60,941 nucleotides of DNA from Odoribacteraceae bacterium (GTDB taxonomy: Bacteria; Bacteroidota; Bacteroidia; Bacteroidales; Marinifilaceae): NCBI GenBank assembly GCA_031276355.1, contig JAISNC010000093.1:1-60941 (forward strand), given 5' to 3'. This document shows, one piece after another, positions 9,286 to 21,100 of this stretch (its first letter is position 1; each line of letters begins with the position of its first letter). A model generated the notes under the pieces. It was not told where the DNA came from, did no database searches, and worked only from the letters and a program-made list of their open reading frames with translations. A program made the translations under genes and the position numbers.

Positions 9286-9369
9286 AAAAAAAAATCTTCC
9301 CGCGGTACCCCAAATATGGTATGATGTTGTTGTACTAATGAGAAACATCAAAACCATAAGGGGTAATCC

Positions 9370-10536
9370 ATGTATAAGAAAGATGAACGAATTGTAGAAG
9401 CCATCGCTGCCCGACTGGCGAAGGTTGCCACGGAGGAGGATCTCCGGGTGATCGCCGTATGGCGGATGGAGTCGGAACGGAACGAGGCGTTGTACCAGCG
9501 TATCACAACCAAAGAGGTGCTGGAAAAGAGCATAGAGGAGTTCCGGCAGGAGGATGTCCAACGCGCGTGGGAACGCGTGGAGCGATTGATGAACGCCTCG
9601 CGCCCGCGTCGCTACACCTTCTTCCGACGGTACGCGGCGGCGGCAGCAGCAGCGCTTATCGTGCTCCCGTTGACGTGGTGGCTTACCTCCCGCGCCCCGT
9701 TAGAAACGGGAGAGGAGTTACCGGACACGCGGAGTTCGGCCAAGGTGCAATTGGTGTTGAGCGACGGCACGACCATCCCCGTCAACGAGGGGAACGCGTC
9801 GATCATCCGGGACAGTGCCGGCACCGTGATCCGGCAAGAAGAGGGGCATCTTGATTACTCGCAGAATGAAGCGCTCCGGGATACTACCCCTATTTTTAAC
9901 GAGATTATCATGGCCAACGGCATGGAGTATACGATGACCCTCTCCGACGGCACCAAGATCTTCTTGAACGCCGAGAGCAAGTTGCGCTTCCCCGTCAAGT
10001 TCACGGGGAAAAAGCGGGTGGTGGAGTTCGAGGGAGAGGGGTACTTTGAGGTGGCGCACGACCCGCAGCACCCGTTTATCGTCCGGGCAGGCGGGATGGA
10101 GGTGACCGTGTTGGGAACGGAGTTTAACTTGCGGGCCTACAAAGACGAGCCGACGGTAGAGACGACGCTGGTAGAGGGAAGCGTGCGGGTGAGTAACGGG
10201 AAGGAGGAGTTCCGGATCGTGCCGGGAGAGCAGGGCGTCTACGAGCACGGGACAAAGCGCATCAGCACGCGGCAGGTGGACGTGACATTGTATACCGCTT
10301 GGCATCGTAACGAGATCAAGTTCAAGGATATGCCATTGGAGGACGTGATGCGCGACCTGGCGCGGTGGTACGGGATCGTCTACGAGTTCTTGGACGAGTC
10401 GTCGCGGAAGATCGAATTTGGCGGCTGCTTTGATCGCTTCGAGCATATCGACCCGATCCTCGACATGTTGCGCCGGACGGAACTGGTAGAGGTGGTCGTC
10501 CGGGAGAGTGTTATCTATATTTCCAAAAAGAAATAA
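9370..10536 (+). CDS. FecR-family anti-sigma factor
   Basis: TM segment AAAAAALIVLPLTWWL, FecR domain (LSDGTKIFLNAESKLRFPVKF...VVEFEGEGYFEVAHDPQHPFIVRAGG), C-terminal DUF4974-like domain. Confidence 0.93.
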   Translation: MYKKDERIVEAIAARLAKVATEEDLRVIAVWRMESERNEALYQRITTKEVLEKSIEEFRQEDVQRAWERVERLMNASRPRRYTFFRRYAAAAAAALIVLPLTWWLTSRAPLETGEELPDTRSSAKVQLVLSDGTTIPVNEGNASIIRDSAGTVIRQEEGHLDYSQNEALRDTTPIFNEIIMANGMEYTMTLSDGTKIFLNAESKLRFPVKFTGKKRVVEFEGEGYFEVAHDPQHPFIVRAGGMEVTVLGTEFNLRAYKDEPTVETTLVEGSVRVSNGKEEFRIVPGEQGVYEHGTKRISTRQVDVTLYTAWHRNEIKFKDMPLEDVMRDLARWYGIVYEFLDESSRKIEFGGCFDRFEHIDPILDMLRRTELVEVVVRESVIYISKKK

Positions 10537-10606
10537 CGCACGGGAAATGTCAGTTTCCCGCACGTTAAATCACTATAAAGTATGTTCAACTTTAATTCAC
10601 AAATGT

Positions 10607-13600
10607 ATGAAAAAAAACGAAGAAGTGTCCTCGTTGTATTCAAAAAAAACACGAAAAAAGATTTTGAATGCAAGAGGTAATTTGCTCATCTTCTTGCTGG
10701 GGCCTCTTTTATTCCTCCACCCGGGGATATTAGGGGCGTTCCCTCAAGCTCAAACACCTCCCCAGGTGCGATTTCAAGCGGGGAACAAAAGCGTGACCAT
10801 CGACATGAAGAATGTGGATCTGGAGCGGGTGATCTGGGAGATCCAGAAGCAGACGGAGTATGTCTTCATGTACGGGGCCAAAGAGGTGAAGGCCGTGACG
10901 GGCCTGAACGTGGAGGCGAAAGATCGCTCGGCCTTACAGGTGTTGGAGGCATGCCTGCAGGGGAGTGACCTGGTCTACACGGTGGAGGGGGTTAACGTGG
11001 TGATCAAGAAAAAGGCGGCACCTACGGCGCAGACCCAGGAAAAAGTGACGATCAAGGGAGTGGTAAAGGATCAGACCGGGGAGTCATTGCCGGGCGCGGC
11101 CGTGAAGATCAAAGGTACCACGACGGGGGTGGCCACGAACATCGACGGTTCGTTCACGCTCTCGGTGGTGCCGACTCCCGGTATGATTATCCAGATTTCT
11201 TACGTCAGCATGAAGACACAGGAGATCGTCTACTCGGGCCAGACTTCGATCAACGTGGTGCTCGAGGAGATCGTCCAGAGCATCGACGAGGTGATAGTGA
11301 CCGGATATCAGAAGATAGATCGGCGCCTTTTTACCGGATCGGCCGATGTCGTGAAAGCGGAAGACCTGGCCGTGGGGGGCAGTAACGATGTTTCCCGGAT
11401 GTTGCAGGGGAAGTCTTCGGGGGTGCAGGTGCAGAACGTCTCCGGGACGTTTGGCGCGGCACCGAAGATGCGGGTGCGGGGTGCCTCCTCGATCTACGGT
11501 GACCAGAAGCCGCTGTGGGTGGTGGACAATATCGTGCTGGAGGACGTGGTGGACGTGTCAGCGGACGACCTCTCCTCCGGGGATGCCAAGACCCTGATCA
11601 GTTCTGCCGTGGCCGGGCTAAATCCAGATGACATCGAGAGTTTCCAGATATTGAAAGATGCCTCCGCGACGGCGTTCTACGGCGCGCGGGCGATGAACGG
11701 CGTGGTCGTGATTACCACGAAGCGAGGCAAGGCCGGGGTGACCCGGGTGGGGTACTCGGGAGAGTTTACCATGCGACTAAAACCCTCGTATCGCGAGTAT
11801 AATATCATGAACTCCCAGCAACAGATGATGCTCTACCGGGACATGGAGGCCAAAGGGTGGCTGAATTACGCGGACGTGTCGCAGGCGGCGGCCGGGGGCG
11901 TTTACCGGAAGATGTACGACGCGCTGGATCATTACGATCCCGTGACGGGGACGTTCGAGTTGAGGAACACCCCGGAAGAGCGAATGCGCTACCTGCAGCA
12001 GTTCGAGAAGGTAAATACCGACTGGTTCGGGCTTTTGTTCAATAATTCCGTGCAGCAAAGCCATTCGGTGAATCTCTCTGGGGGATCCGAGAAGGCCACC
12101 TTTTTCGCTTCGATGAGTTTGCTGTACGATCCGGGCTGGAGTGTCGGCGACAAGGTGAGCCGTTACACGGCTAACATGAACGCCTCGTTTATCATCAATG
12201 ATTACCTCACGTTTAATATCGCCACCACGAACTCGTTGCGGCAACAGTTGGCTCCCGGCACGATCGCCCGCGAAACGGATCCCGTTAACGGCACGGTCTC
12301 CCGGGAATTTGACTTGAATCCCTTCAGCTTCGCCCTGAACACGAGCCGCACGATGCGCCCCTATGATAACGACGGGAAGTTGGATTTTTACGTGATGAAC
12401 TACGCCCCGTTTAACATTATCCACGAGTTAAAAAAGAACTACCTCGACATCGACATGCTGGATTCCCAGTTCCAGACGGAGTTCGAGATCCGCCCCATGA
12501 GGGGCTGGGACATCAAGGCGATGGGATCTATTCGCTTCGTGAAGTCCACGCGGGAACACAAGATCCGGGAAGGCTCCAACTTGGCGGAGTGCTACCGGGC
12601 CGATGGCAACGCGACCGTTCGCAAGGCCAACTCTTACCTGTACGCCGACCCGGAGATCCCCGGCTCGGTGCCTGTCACCGTGTTGCCACAAGGGGGCTTT
12701 TATAACCGGGTGGACAACCGGCTGTTAAATACCTACTTCCGGGCCATGACGAACTACACTTCGTCGGTGAACGACCTGCACATGTATAACGTGACCGCCG
12801 GGATGGAGGTGAGGAAAGCGGATCGCCGGGAGTCGTACTCGAACGGGTACGGCATTCAATACGACCGGGGCAATGTCCCCTTTATTGACTATCGGATCCT
12901 CAAAAAAGTGCTGGAACGAGGAGATAACTATTACGGCATGGGGAACTCTTACGAGCGTTTTGTCGCTTTTTTCGTATCGGGAGGGTATAACTGGTCCAGC
13001 AAGTATACCTTTAACGTCACCGGTCGCTATGACGGGTCGAACCGGATGGGGCAAACCCGCTCCTCTCGCTGGTTGCCCACGTGGAATATTAGCGGCGCGT
13101 GGCACTTGCACGAAGAGTCTTTTATAAAAAATATCGAGTCCATCTCGACACTGACCCTCCGCTCTACCTACGGGCTAACAGCCAGCATGGGGCCGACGAC
13201 GAACGCCAAGGTGGTGTACTATAACGACATCTCCTTTCGTCCCACGCAAGCGGAACGGGAAAACCAGATCATTATCGACCAGCTGGAGAACTCCAAGCTC
13301 ACGTGGGAAAAGCAGTACGAGTTTAACGTGGGCGTGGATCTCGGGTTGGTCGGCAACCGGGTCAGCATCAGCACGGATGTCTATTTCCGCAATGGCTTCG
13401 ATCTGATCGGGCGCTTGCAGACCTCCGGCATCGGGGGTGAAGCCATCAAGCTGGCGAACTACGCGAACATGGCCTCAAGCGGCATGGAGTTCACGCTGAA
13501 CACGAAAAATATCACGAACCCGCGCTTTAACTGGACGACGAACATCACTTTCGCCTATAACCAGAACAAGATCACGAAGCTCAACTCGAGTATTAACGTG

Positions 13601-14311
13601 ATGGGGATGATCTCCTCCGCCGGTGCCGCCGTGGAGCGCTACCCCGTGCGCGGGATCTTCGCCATCCCGTTCATGGGATTAACTTCCGACGGGTTGCCCA
13701 CGTTCTTGGATCAAAACGAGAAGGTGGGTGTTTCCAGTATCAACTTCCAGGAGAGCCAGAACCTGGATTTCCTGAAATACATGGGGCCGGTGGATCCCAA
13801 GTATGTCGGGGGATTTGACAACAACTTCACCTATGGTCCTTTCCGGGCGAACATCTTCTTCACCTACCAGTTCGGTAACAAGGTGTGGCTCTACCCGGCT
13901 TTTAGCTACCGCTACTTCGACAACGACGCGCTCCCCAAGGAGTTGGCCGACCGGTGGATGGTGCCCGGCGACGAGCAACGTACCAACATCCCGGCCTTGG
14001 TGTCGAGAAGGCAGTACGCTTTTGATGCCAAGTTGCCGGTGGCTTACAACGCGTACAACCACTCAACGGTACGGGTGGTGAAGGGCGATTTTATCCGGCT
14101 GAAAGAGCTTTCCGTGAGTTACGACCTGCCGAAGGAGTGGGTCAAGAGTTTCAAGCTGGAGAACGCCTCGATGCGATTCTCGGCTTCCAATCTGCTCCTT
14201 TTGTACTCGGATAAGAAGTTAAAAGGCCAAGACCCGGAGTTCGCCCGTTCGGGGGGAGTATCCCTGCCCGTGCCGCGGCAGTTTTCGTTAGCACTCAAGG
14301 TTGGATTTTAA
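10607..14311 (+). CDS. SusC/RagA-family TonB-linked receptor with N-terminal STN (signalling) domain
   Basis: STN-like VTIDMKNVDLERVIWEIQKQTEYVFMYGAKEV; carboxypeptidase-regulatory-like VKDQTGESLPGAAVKIKGTTTGVATNIDG; plug SIDEVIVTGYQ. Confidence 0.95.
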   Translation: MKKNEEVSSLYSKKTRKKILNARGNLLIFLLGPLLFLHPGILGAFPQAQTPPQVRFQAGNKSVTIDMKNVDLERVIWEIQKQTEYVFMYGAKEVKAVTGLNVEAKDRSALQVLEACLQGSDLVYTVEGVNVVIKKKAAPTAQTQEKVTIKGVVKDQTGESLPGAAVKIKGTTTGVATNIDGSFTLSVVPTPGMIIQISYVSMKTQEIVYSGQTSINVVLEEIVQSIDEVIVTGYQKIDRRLFTGSADVVKAEDLAVGGSNDVSRMLQGKSSGVQVQNVSGTFGAAPKMRVRGASSIYGDQKPLWVVDNIVLEDVVDVSADDLSSGDAKTLISSAVAGLNPDDIESFQILKDASATAFYGARAMNGVVVITTKRGKAGVTRVGYSGEFTMRLKPSYREYNIMNSQQQMMLYRDMEAKGWLNYADVSQAAAGGVYRKMYDALDHYDPVTGTFELRNTPEERMRYLQQFEKVNTDWFGLLFNNSVQQSHSVNLSGGSEKATFFASMSLLYDPGWSVGDKVSRYTANMNASFIINDYLTFNIATTNSLRQQLAPGTIARETDPVNGTVSREFDLNPFSFALNTSRTMRPYDNDGKLDFYVMNYAPFNIIHELKKNYLDIDMLDSQFQTEFEIRPMRGWDIKAMGSIRFVKSTREHKIREGSNLAECYRADGNATVRKANSYLYADPEIPGSVPVTVLPQGGFYNRVDNRLLNTYFRAMTNYTSSVNDLHMYNVTAGMEVRKADRRESYSNGYGIQYDRGNVPFIDYRILKKVLERGDNYYGMGNSYERFVAFFVSGGYNWSSKYTFNVTGRYDGSNRMGQTRSSRWLPTWNISGAWHLHEESFIKNIESISTLTLRSTYGLTASMGPTTNAKVVYYNDISFRPTQAERENQIIIDQLENSKLTWEKQYEFNVGVDLGLVGNRVSISTDVYFRNGFDLIGRLQTSGIGGEAIKLANYANMASSGMEFTLNTKNITNPRFNWTTNITFAYNQNKITKLNSSINVMGMISSAGAAVERYPVRGIFAIPFMGLTSDGLPTFLDQNEKVGVSSINFQESQNLDFLKYMGPVDPKYVGGFDNNFTYGPFRANIFFTYQFGNKVWLYPAFSYRYFDNDALPKELADRWMVPGDEQRTNIPALVSRRQYAFDAKLPVAYNAYNHSTVRVVKGDFIRLKELSVSYDLPKEWVKSFKLENASMRFSASNLLLLYSDKKLKGQDPEFARSGGVSLPVPRQFSLALKVGF

Positions 14312-14323
14312 ATACAGGGAATT

Positions 14324-15841
14324 ATGAGAAGACACATTATTAATATCGTATCGATTTTTACCCTCTTTTTGGGCGGGTGTGAATCCTTCTTGAGCAAGGT
14401 GCCGGACGATCGCACCCAGATCACCGACATGGAGGCCGTGAAAGCCCTCCTCGTATCGGCCTATCCCGAGGCACAGTACATGATGATCGGCGAGGTGATG
14501 AGTGATAATGCCGATGACAAAGGCACGTACCTCGTATCCTCCGTCGCGGTGGCGATCGAGGAGTGTTATTTCTGGAAAGAGGTCACCTCCGAATACCAGG
14601 ACTCTCCCAGCTTTTACTGGGCAAACTGTTACAGCGCCATCGCGGCCGCCAACCACGCGCTGGAGGCGATCGAAACGATGGGGAACACGCCGGAGTTGCT
14701 GCCCTACCGCGGGGAGGCGTTGTTGTGCCGGGCCTACGCTCATTTCATGCTGGTGAATTTCTGGGGCGAGCATTTCGATCCCGTCACCTCGGCGACGGAA
14801 CTGGGCGTGCCCTATGCGACGATCCCGGAGAAGGTCGACTTGGCCTATTACCAGCGGATCACCGTGAAGGAGGTCTACAACCTGATCGAAAAAGACCTGA
14901 AAGAGGGGTTACCCTTGATCCGGGACGACGTGTACGACGTGGCCAAGTATCATTTTAACCGGGAAGCGGCCAACGCGTTTGCCGCTCGTTACTACACCTT
15001 CCGCGGGGACAGCTGGGATCTGGTCAAGCAGTATAGCAATGCCGTGCTGGGCGAAGGGGGCGATTTCAAGAATTACCTGCGGGATTATCCCGGCAAGTAC
15101 AGGCCGCTCTCGTCGAATCCCGTGGAGTTTGCCAAGCTCTACACGAACTACGGGGAGGCCAGCAATCTCATGCTGATCGCCGGCTACTCCTACTGGGGCA
15201 ACACGGCCGGCTTCGCCCGTTACGGGATGTCGCAACGGGTGCAGAAATGGGTCCTCGACTCGCTGGACATCGCCAACACGCCGTGGATGAATAGCTTGAT
15301 CTGGGGCACCTATCCGCACTACGTGATTTACAAGTTCACCCCCTTCTTCAAGTATCTCTATCCCGGGTCGGATCTGGGTTATCTGTTCGCGTTTAACCCG
15401 GCCTTTACTGCCGAGGAGGTGATGTTTAACCGGATGGAGGCTTACGTGATGAATCACCAGTTCGACGAGATCATCCGGGATTTCCACGTCTACTGGAGCC
15501 TACGGACCAATAACTATGCCCCTGACCCGAAATTCTTCGACAAGATCAAGGAGTATTACAACGAACGCCTGAAAGGGAAGTGGGAGCGTCCCGACCCCTG
15601 GTACCGGGATCAGTTGGACGAAGATCAGTTGGTGATGTTGAAATACATCACGGATGTCAAGCGGAAGGAGTTCATGCAACAGGGCATGAGATGGTTCGAT
15701 ATTAAACGCTTCCACATACCGGTGAGACACGTCGTCTACGCGAGTGCCGAGTACGTGGATCTGACGAAGGACGATCCGCGGCGGGTGTTGCAGATCCCTC
15801 CCACGGCAATAGATTATGGTATCACCCCTAACCCACGTTAA
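14324..15841 (+). CDS. SusD/RagB-like lipoprotein
   Basis: GGCESFLSKVPDDRTQ; RGEALLCRAYAHFMLVNFWGEHF; KRKEFMQQGMRWFDIKRFHIPV. Confidence 0.92.
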   Translation: MRRHIINIVSIFTLFLGGCESFLSKVPDDRTQITDMEAVKALLVSAYPEAQYMMIGEVMSDNADDKGTYLVSSVAVAIEECYFWKEVTSEYQDSPSFYWANCYSAIAAANHALEAIETMGNTPELLPYRGEALLCRAYAHFMLVNFWGEHFDPVTSATELGVPYATIPEKVDLAYYQRITVKEVYNLIEKDLKEGLPLIRDDVYDVAKYHFNREAANAFAARYYTFRGDSWDLVKQYSNAVLGEGGDFKNYLRDYPGKYRPLSSNPVEFAKLYTNYGEASNLMLIAGYSYWGNTAGFARYGMSQRVQKWVLDSLDIANTPWMNSLIWGTYPHYVIYKFTPFFKYLYPGSDLGYLFAFNPAFTAEEVMFNRMEAYVMNHQFDEIIRDFHVYWSLRTNNYAPDPKFFDKIKEYYNERLKGKWERPDPWYRDQLDEDQLVMLKYITDVKRKEFMQQGMRWFDIKRFHIPVRHVVYASAEYVDLTKDDPRRVLQIPPTAIDYGITPNPR

Positions 15842-15853
15842 AAAAGACAGATC

Positions 15854-16714
15854 ATGAAGAATAAACGCTATATCATTATCACGCTCCTGGCACTCTTGGC
15901 CTTGGGGAGTTCTTGTGGACGAGAGAAGTTCGAGAAGAGCATTTACGACATCGTCGAGCCTCGCTTGGACGAGTTAGCCCAGTGGGTGCGCGACAGTTTC
16001 GTCACCCCGTACAATATAGAGGTGCTGTATCGCTGGGAGGACATGGAGACAGACATGTCGCATAACCTGGTGCCTCCGACCCAATCGCGCGTGAAACGCT
16101 TCTTGCAGATGGTGAAAATCAGTTTTATCGACACGTATGTTCGTCTCGTGGGGAAGAACGTGGTGAACCCGATCTTTCCCAAGCAGCTTCTGTTGCTGGG
16201 GACGGGCGCCTTCTCCAGCGACGGTACGATCTCGTTGGGAACGGCCGACGCGGGGAAGAAGATCATCTTGTATAACGTGGACGAGTACTACTCCCACTCC
16301 AAAAGCCGGGATACGATCCGGAAGTTTGTCCACACCATGCACCACGAGTTCATGCATATCTTGAACCAGCAAAAGGCCTACCAGTTGGCGTTCAAAAAGA
16401 TCACGCCGGCCTCTTACACGATAAGCTGGTTCAACGAGTCGGAAACCAGCGCGTTAACTGCCGGCTTCGTCACGCCGTACGCGATGGCCGAACCGGACGA
16501 GGATATCGCGGAGACCTTCTCTAACTACGTCGATCACTCGCAAACGGAGTGGGATAACTTGCTCTCCCGCGCCCCCGCGAGCGGACGGGCCTTGATACAG
16601 AAAAAAGTAGAGATGGTACGTACCTACATGGAGGAGGCGTGGCACATCGACATGGACGCGCTACGTGACTTGATACAACAATCCATCCAGGAAGTGGCAA
16701 GCGGTAACTTTTAA
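15854..16714 (+). CDS. HExxH zinc metallohydrolase-like lipoprotein (substrate import-associated type)
   Basis: Lipobox GSSC; TMHHEFMHILNQQ; downstream acidic motif EDIAE. Confidence 0.85.
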   Translation: MKNKRYIIITLLALLALGSSCGREKFEKSIYDIVEPRLDELAQWVRDSFVTPYNIEVLYRWEDMETDMSHNLVPPTQSRVKRFLQMVKISFIDTYVRLVGKNVVNPIFPKQLLLLGTGAFSSDGTISLGTADAGKKIILYNVDEYYSHSKSRDTIRKFVHTMHHEFMHILNQQKAYQLAFKKITPASYTISWFNESETSALTAGFVTPYAMAEPDEDIAETFSNYVDHSQTEWDNLLSRAPASGRALIQKKVEMVRTYMEEAWHIDMDALRDLIQQSIQEVASGNF

Positions 16715-16726
16715 AAAGCAAAAGCA

Positions 16727-18097
16727 ATGAAAACAAGAGAGATATTATGGTTACTTCCTTTATTTTCACTGTTCGCGCGGTGTACGGTACAGGAGGATTA
16801 TATCTTTGAAGAGAGCGCGACCGCTCGCATCAAAGCATACATCACCGCGTGTCAGACGGTGATCACGCAACCCGAACACGGGTGGAAGGTGCTGTTCGAA
16901 CCCAACAAACAGAGCCTTGGAGGGTATCACGTGGTCATGAAGTTCCACGAGGACGGGAGCGTGCGGATGGTGTGCGATTTCCTCGAGGAGGAGTCTACCT
17001 CCACCTACTCCTTCAACGAGTCGCAGGGAGCGGTGCTCTGCATGGACTCCTACTCCGCGTTGCACTATCTATCCGATCCGCGTGTCCCGCGCAATGGGAT
17101 TCTTGGCGTGGGATTGGAAGGGGAGTTCGAGTTTGTCATTAAAGAGGTAACGCCCGATTCGATGGTTTTCTTCGGGAAGAAACGGGGGGAACCCGTCGTG
17201 TTTTACCCGGCCGAAGAGGCCGATTGGACGGGACGGATGGCGCTATACCGCAATCACATCGAGAAGATGGCACCCCAGGAGGACTCTCCCTTCTTCCGGG
17301 CGTTGACGATGAACCAAACTGCCATTAACCTGGTCTATGACCCACCCACCCGTACGATTATCTATACCTATTCCGATGACAAGAGCAAACAAATATTGTC
17401 GGCCTGGACGCGGGTGTACGGCACCGAGGAGGGCGTTCGCTTCTCGCCCGCGATACGCGTGAACGGCGTGGTACTGGATCAGTTGCGCTACAACAACACG
17501 ACCCACCTCTTCGAGGTCGGCACTCCCGGCGTGGTCGGCTCGTTGAGATACAGCAATACTCCTCCCTTCCCGTTCTATAACTCGCTCGACATGTTGCAAG
17601 CCCGCTCCACGTTCGCTTGCACGCCGCTGGTGGGCAGTATCTCCGGGAGCCTGACGAGTATCATAGATTTCATCGAGGCCTTGATGGGAGGCCACTCGAT
17701 CTACATGACCTCCGAGTTACAATTTGGCTACCGGGCCTTGGTCATGGCGGGGATGAAACAGTTCCGCATCATCTGGGATATTGATGGTAAAGGTCCCTGG
17801 TTCTCCTTTTACGGGGCGAAAAACGCGATCTCGGAGGCTCAATACTCCCTGAGCTATAAATTAAACATGGAGGTATTGAGAGATTCCCGGGATCAGGTGC
17901 GCTTCACCTGGACGGACGAACGTCAGACCAACGACGCGGAGTTTGCCACGGCCATGGTGCAACAGCCCGGATTCGCCGCGTTCCGCACGTTCATCATTGA
18001 TCCTGCAGGCTTCACGATCGTGCCGAGTTCCAACGAACGCTTCTACTTGGTGAACTTGAACGACTCGAAACGCTGGCTATTGTTGTCAAAAGAGTAA
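16727..18097 (+). CDS. DUF4302-type lipoprotein
   Basis: RCTVQEDYIFEESATARIKAYITACQTVI...GWKVLFEP...VVMKFHEDGSVRM, and similarity to the second cassette copy (23979-25280). Confidence 0.75.
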   Translation: MKTREILWLLPLFSLFARCTVQEDYIFEESATARIKAYITACQTVITQPEHGWKVLFEPNKQSLGGYHVVMKFHEDGSVRMVCDFLEEESTSTYSFNESQGAVLCMDSYSALHYLSDPRVPRNGILGVGLEGEFEFVIKEVTPDSMVFFGKKRGEPVVFYPAEEADWTGRMALYRNHIEKMAPQEDSPFFRALTMNQTAINLVYDPPTRTIIYTYSDDKSKQILSAWTRVYGTEEGVRFSPAIRVNGVVLDQLRYNNTTHLFEVGTPGVVGSLRYSNTPPFPFYNSLDMLQARSTFACTPLVGSISGSLTSIIDFIEALMGGHSIYMTSELQFGYRALVMAGMKQFRIIWDIDGKGPWFSFYGAKNAISEAQYSLSYKLNMEVLRDSRDQVRFTWTDERQTNDAEFATAMVQQPGFAAFRTFIIDPAGFTIVPSSNERFYLVNLNDSKRWLLLSKE

Positions 18098-18124
18098 TCG
18101 ATTGTTTTTAAATAAGAAAAACGT

Positions 18125-21100
18125 ATGAATAAAAAGAATATACTACCCGGGATTGCTTTCGTCCTCCTGTTGCTGGTCATGGCCGCGGGACGCCCCTCGA
18201 CAGCGCGGGCGACAGGAGTGGAGAGAATCCCCGGTATGCAAGTCAAGGATTCCGTACCCCAGGGAGTAAGAACGATCAGCGGGCAAGTGGTGGACGAGGA
18301 GGGCAACTCCATACCGGGAGCGGCCGTTTTAATCAAAGGTACCACGATAGGAGTGGCCGCGGACATGGATGGCTATTTTAAATTAAACGTGCCGGCAGGG
18401 AAACACACGTTGCGCTTCTCGTGTATGGGATTTACTCCCCGCGAGATCGACAGTCAATCGCGACTTTTGACGCGGGTAGTCCTGCAAGAGGAGATCGCCA
18501 CCTTCGACGAGGTGGTGGTGACCGGGTATCAGACCATCGACCGGAAGTTGTTCACCGGTTCGGCCAGCGTGGTGCGCGCCGACAAATTGGAAGCCGACGG
18601 GGCGAACGACATCTCCCGCATGTTGCAAGGGAAGGCCGCCGGTATCGCGATCCAGAACGTGTCGGGTACTTTCGGCGCGGCCCCGAAGATGAAGATTCGC
18701 GGCTCCTCCTCGATCTTTGGTGAGATGAAACCGTTGTGGGTGATCGACGGGGTCGTGTTAGAGGATGTCGTGGAGATCACGGCGGACGAGCTATCCTCCG
18801 GCGACGCGACCACCCTGATCAGTTCGGCCGTTGCCGGGTTGAACAGCGCGGACATCGAGAGTTTCCAGATATTGAAAGATGCTTCCGCCACGGCCCTCTA
18901 CGGGGCACGGGCGATGAACGGGGTGATCGTGATCACCACGAAGAAGGGGCGCATCGGGCAGATGACGCTGAACTACAACGGTGAGTTCACGGTGCGCCAG
19001 GTGCCCTCCTACCGCGAGTACAATGTCATGAACTCGCAGCAGCAGATGGCCGTCTACCTCGACATGGAGGCCAAAGGCTGGTTGCGCGACGTGGAGGTGT
19101 TGAACGGTGCCAACGGGGGTGTCTTCCGGAAGATGTATGACGGGTGGAACCGCTACAACCCCGAGACCGACAGTTTCGAGGTCGTCAACACGCCGGAGGG
19201 GATGAACCAGTTCTTGAAAAAATACGAGAAGATAAACACCAACTGGTTTAACGAACTTTTTCGTCCCAGCGTGCAACACAATCACTCCATCTCCATCTCT
19301 ACCGGTATCGAGAAGGCTCGTTTCTACGCCTCGTTAAGTTTCTTCGGGGATCCGGGATGGGCACCGTCGGACAACGTGAACCGCTTCACGGCGAACATTA
19401 ACACGTCGGTAGATATTGCCAAGTGGTTAAGCCTAAACTTGATTAGCAACACCTCCATGCGGTTGCAAACCGCTCCCGGGACACTCAGCCGGACGGTGGA
19501 CGCGCAGGCAGGAAACATATCGAGGGCCTTCGACATCAACCCCTTCAGCTACGCGCTCAACTCGAGCCGGGTGTTACGGCCCCACGACGACAACGGGAAT
19601 TACGAGTACTACACGATGAACTACGCCCCGTTTAACATCTTGGACGAGCTGAATAATAACCAGATCGAGCTGGAAGTGTTGGACACCCGGTTACAGGGCG
19701 AGTTCGAGATCAAGCCCATCCGCCCGGTCAATATCAAGTTGATGGGGTCGATACGTTACGTGAAGACGAGCCAGGAACACAAGATCATGGAAAACTCCAA
19801 CATGGCCGAATCGTATCGCGCCGACTACAACGAGGAGGTGCGGGCGAACAACGCCAACCTCTACCGCGATCCCGACAACGTGACGGCGGTGCCGATCGAG
19901 GTGTTGCCCAAGGGCGGGTTCTACACCCGCCGGGACAACATGTTGTTGAACTACTATTTCCGGGGGATGGCCAACTACGACAACCTGTTCAGTGAGCTGC
20001 ATCGACTGAACGTGTTAGTCGGCACCGAGATCAAGAGCACCGACCGTTCCACCTCCGAGAATTACGGGTACGGGATGCAGTACCAGCGGGGCAACGTCCC
20101 CTTCGTGGACTACCGGATCTTGAAAAAGACGGTGGAACGGGGGCTATCCTACTTTTCGTACAACAACTACACCGACCGCTTCGTGGCTGCCTTCGGAACG
20201 GCAGGCTATTCGTTCGATGAGCGCTACACGTTGAACGCCACGGTCCGTTACGACGGCTCCAACAGGCTGGGGAAATCCCGCACGGCTCGCTGGTTGCCGA
20301 CATGGAACATCAGCGGGGGATGGCACATGAAACGGGAGTGGTTCCTTGAAAACGTGAATTGGTTGTCGCGGATGACCCTCCGCGCGACCTACGGCTTGAC
20401 CGCTAACATGGGGCCGGCCACGAACTCCGCCGTGATCTACCGCAACTCGGTGCCCTATCGTCCGGTAGACTACCGGGAGAACGGTGTCTATATTCAAGAG
20501 TTAGAAAATTCCGAGATCACGTGGGAAAAGCAGTACGAGATGAACATCGGGCTTGACCTCGGCTTCTTTAACAACCGCGTGAGCTTGATCCTCGACGGCT
20601 ATACCCGCCAGGGCTTTGACCTGATCGGCGTGATGCGCTCGTCGGGCATCGGTGGAAAGCGCTTCAAGTATGCCAACTACGCGGACATGCGATCGCACGG
20701 TTTTGAATTTACGCTGAACACGAAAAACATCCATACCAGGGATCTCAAATGGGAGACGAATATGACCTTCTCCTATAATAAAAACGAGATCACGAACCTC
20801 TTCTCCAACCCGCGGGTGATCGACATGTTGCCCGTGGAGGGGTATCCCAGGGAGGGATTCCCGGTGCGGGGGCTATACTCCATCCCCTTCGTGGGATTAA
20901 ATAACGAGGGCTTGCCGGTATTGCGGAACGAGTTTGGCCGGAGCACCGTGGGCGAGGTGAATTTTGAAGAGGTCGAGCGCACCGATTTCTTGCATTACGA
21001 GGGGCCGGTAGATCCCACCTACATCGGCGGGTTGGACAACACCTTCAATTACAAGAACATCAAGGCGGGTATCTTCTTCACCTACCAGTTCGGCAGCAAA